A DNA stretch of 64,000 nucleotides from an uncultured Pelagibacteraceae bacterium (GTDB lineage: Bacteria > Pseudomonadota > Alphaproteobacteria > Pelagibacterales > Pelagibacteraceae), in the NCBI GenBank assembly GCA_902623975.1, contig CACNVR010000002.1:62001-126000 (forward strand), written 5' to 3'. This document shows positions 62,506 to 64,000 of this stretch, piece by piece. Under the pieces are notes generated by a model. The model worked only from the letters and a program-made list of their open reading frames with translations. It was not told the DNA's origin and ran no database searches. Position 1 is the stretch's first letter; each line of letters starts with the position of its first letter. The position numbers and the translations under genes are program-made.

Positions 62506-63654
62506 ATGACTAAAAATAACTTAAAAGTGGTTAAATCTGCAAAAAATCAAGAATTGGAAGATAAAGAGAAAAATAAGGCTTTAGAGGCGGCAATCAGCCA
62601 AATCACAGACAATTTTGGAAAAGGTTCTGTAATGAAGCTAGGTGAAAAAAGAGCTATGGATATCGAGTCGATATCTACTGGTTCTTTGAGTTTAGACTTA
62701 GCTTTAGGAATAGGTGGTTTACCTAAAGGAAGAATTATTGAGGTATATGGACCAGAATCTTCTGGAAAAACAACATTGGCACTACAAGTAGTTGCTGAAG
62801 CACAAAAGGCTGGTGGAATTTGCGCATTTGTTGATGCTGAGCATGCATTAGATCCAGTTTACGCAAAAAAATTAGGAGTAAATACTGAAGAGCTTTTAAT
62901 TTCACAACCTGATGCTGGTGAACAAGCTTTAGAAATTGCTGATACACTAGTAAAATCAGGCTCTATTTCAGTTATCGTGATTGACTCGGTTGCAGCTTTA
63001 ACACCAAAAGCTGAAATTGAAGGTGAGATGGGTGATCATCATGTCGGTCTTCAATCAAGATTAATGAGTCAAGCATTAAGAAAATTAACTGGATCAATTT
63101 CGAATACTAACACAATGATGATTTTCATTAATCAAATCAGAATGAAAATTGGAGTAATGTTTGGTAGTCCTGAAACAACATCAGGTGGTAATGCACTTAA
63201 ATTTTATTCATCTGTTAGAATGGATATTAGAAGAATTGGTGCTATCAAAGATAAAGATGAAATTATTGGAAACACTACAAGAGTAAAAGTAGTTAAGAAT
63301 AAAGTTGCACCACCATTTAAGGTTGTTGAGTTTGATTTGATGTATGGCAGAGGAATTAGCAAAATGGGTGAATTAGTCGACCTAGGTGCTAAAGCTGATA
63401 TTATTGAAAAATCAGGTGCATGGTATGCTTATAAGGGTGAGAAGATTGGACAAGGCAGAGAGAATGCGAAAACTTATCTTGCTCAAAACCCTAAAGTTGC
63501 TGCAGAGATTGAAATGGCAATTAGAGAAAAAGCTGGCGTGATTTCAAAGAAAATTGAAGGAAATCCATTAAGTCCTGAAAAGATTGAAAAAGAGAAGAAA
63601 GTAGTTGAAAAAGAAGAAGCTACTACTGAAGCTACTCCTTCAAAAAAGAACTAA
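62506..63654 (+). CDS. recA: Recombinase RecA
   Basis: RecA drives homologous recombination and triggers LexA and UmuD self-cleavage. The 382-residue protein has Walker [30 protein letters not shown], Walker [11 protein letters not shown], the loop L1/L2 segments MSQALRKLT and [19 protein letters not shown], and the C-terminal [12 protein letters not shown]. The N-terminus (about 25 residues) and the acidic/lysine-rich C-terminal tail ([20 protein letters not shown]) are longer than in many RecA proteins. A terminator follows the stop. Confidence 0.98.
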   Translation: MTKNNLKVVKSAKNQELEDKEKNKALEAAISQITDNFGKGSVMKLGEKRAMDIESISTGSLSLDLALGIGGLPKGRIIEVYGPESSGKTTLALQVVAEAQKAGGICAFVDAEHALDPVYAKKLGVNTEELLISQPDAGEQALEIADTLVKSGSISVIVIDSVAALTPKAEIEGEMGDHHVGLQSRLMSQALRKLTGSISNTNTMMIFINQIRMKIGVMFGSPETTSGGNALKFYSSVRMDIRRIGAIKDKDEIIGNTTRVKVVKNKVAPPFKVVEFDLMYGRGISKMGELVDLGAKADIIEKSGAWYAYKGEKIGQGRENAKTYLAQNPKVAAEIEMAIREKAGVISKKIEGNPLSPEKIEKEKKVVEKEEATTEATPSKKN

Positions 63655-63673
63655 AATTAAAGGTCATCTTTAA

Positions 63674-64000
<327 letters not shown>

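Overview
The window is a very AT-rich, tightly packed bacterial chromosome segment of the SAR11 / Candidatus Pelagibacter type (Alphaproteobacteria). The evidence is a proteorhodopsin gene followed by ferredoxin, ferredoxin reductase and GST genes, a circularly permuted alphaproteobacterial tmRNA gene, ThyX in place of ThyA within this window, an alpha-type LexA box, overlapping genes almost everywhere, and no IS element, CRISPR array or phage gene.

Layout. 1-7693 is a cell-wall/division cluster: murD (5' end outside the window), ftsW, murG, murC, murB, ddl, ftsQ and a severely shortened ftsA. ftsZ is absent from its usual place before lpxC. 7758-11584 holds lpxC, bamD and ligA. On the minus strand follow pepP and uvrD. 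An AsmA-like gene, fumC (minus) and a MazG-like pyrophosphohydrolase come next. 18.6-21.1 kb is the most unusual part. A tmRNA gene on the minus strand ends in a GNRA-capped hairpin, and a perfect 27-bp copy of that 3' end lies about 2 kb further on. Between the copies is one gene fusing TolA-C-like, CpoB/YbgF-like TPR, coiled-coil and trypsin-like protease segments. This looks like a small insertion at the 3' end of ssrA. thyX, a propeller-autotransporter and an Mrp ATPase follow.

25.0-29.6 kb is an envelope proteostasis operon (hflK, hflC, a DUF2065 gene, degP) ending in miaA. 29.6-34.6 kb encodes branched-chain amino-acid synthesis (ilvB, ilvH, ilvC, leuA), and leuA abuts the rod-shape operon mreB-mreC-mreD-mrdA-rodA. 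40.4-45.5 kb is a probable six-gene operon: FAD oxidoreductase, EamA transporter, 2-hydroxyacid dehydrogenase, FkbM methyltransferase, HDAC-like deacetylase and MsrB. Then come nadA-nadC (minus), tRNA-Leu(GAG), ygfZ (minus), a dihydroorotase, an SMR transporter (minus) and prpE (minus).

52.0-55.0 kb is the blue-tuned proteorhodopsin with its own structured leader and strong terminator, then ferredoxin, FNR and GST. A DksA homologue on the minus strand is translationally coupled to two small membrane-protein ORFs (42 and 34 codons). Two glycosyltransferases, an SOS-type umuDC operon, a GFA-family protein, a glycerate-kinase-like P-loop protein, a TolC-like channel, recA and the start of alaS close the window.

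Functionally the segment joins envelope building and division, envelope quality control, light-driven proton pumping, amino-acid/NAD/pyrimidine synthesis and a small SOS response. The points most worth a second look are the ssrA-flanked protease gene, the ATPase-less FtsA with no neighbouring ftsZ, the dksA-coupled small proteins, and several promoters placed so close to start codons that leaderless or near-leaderless transcripts are likely.
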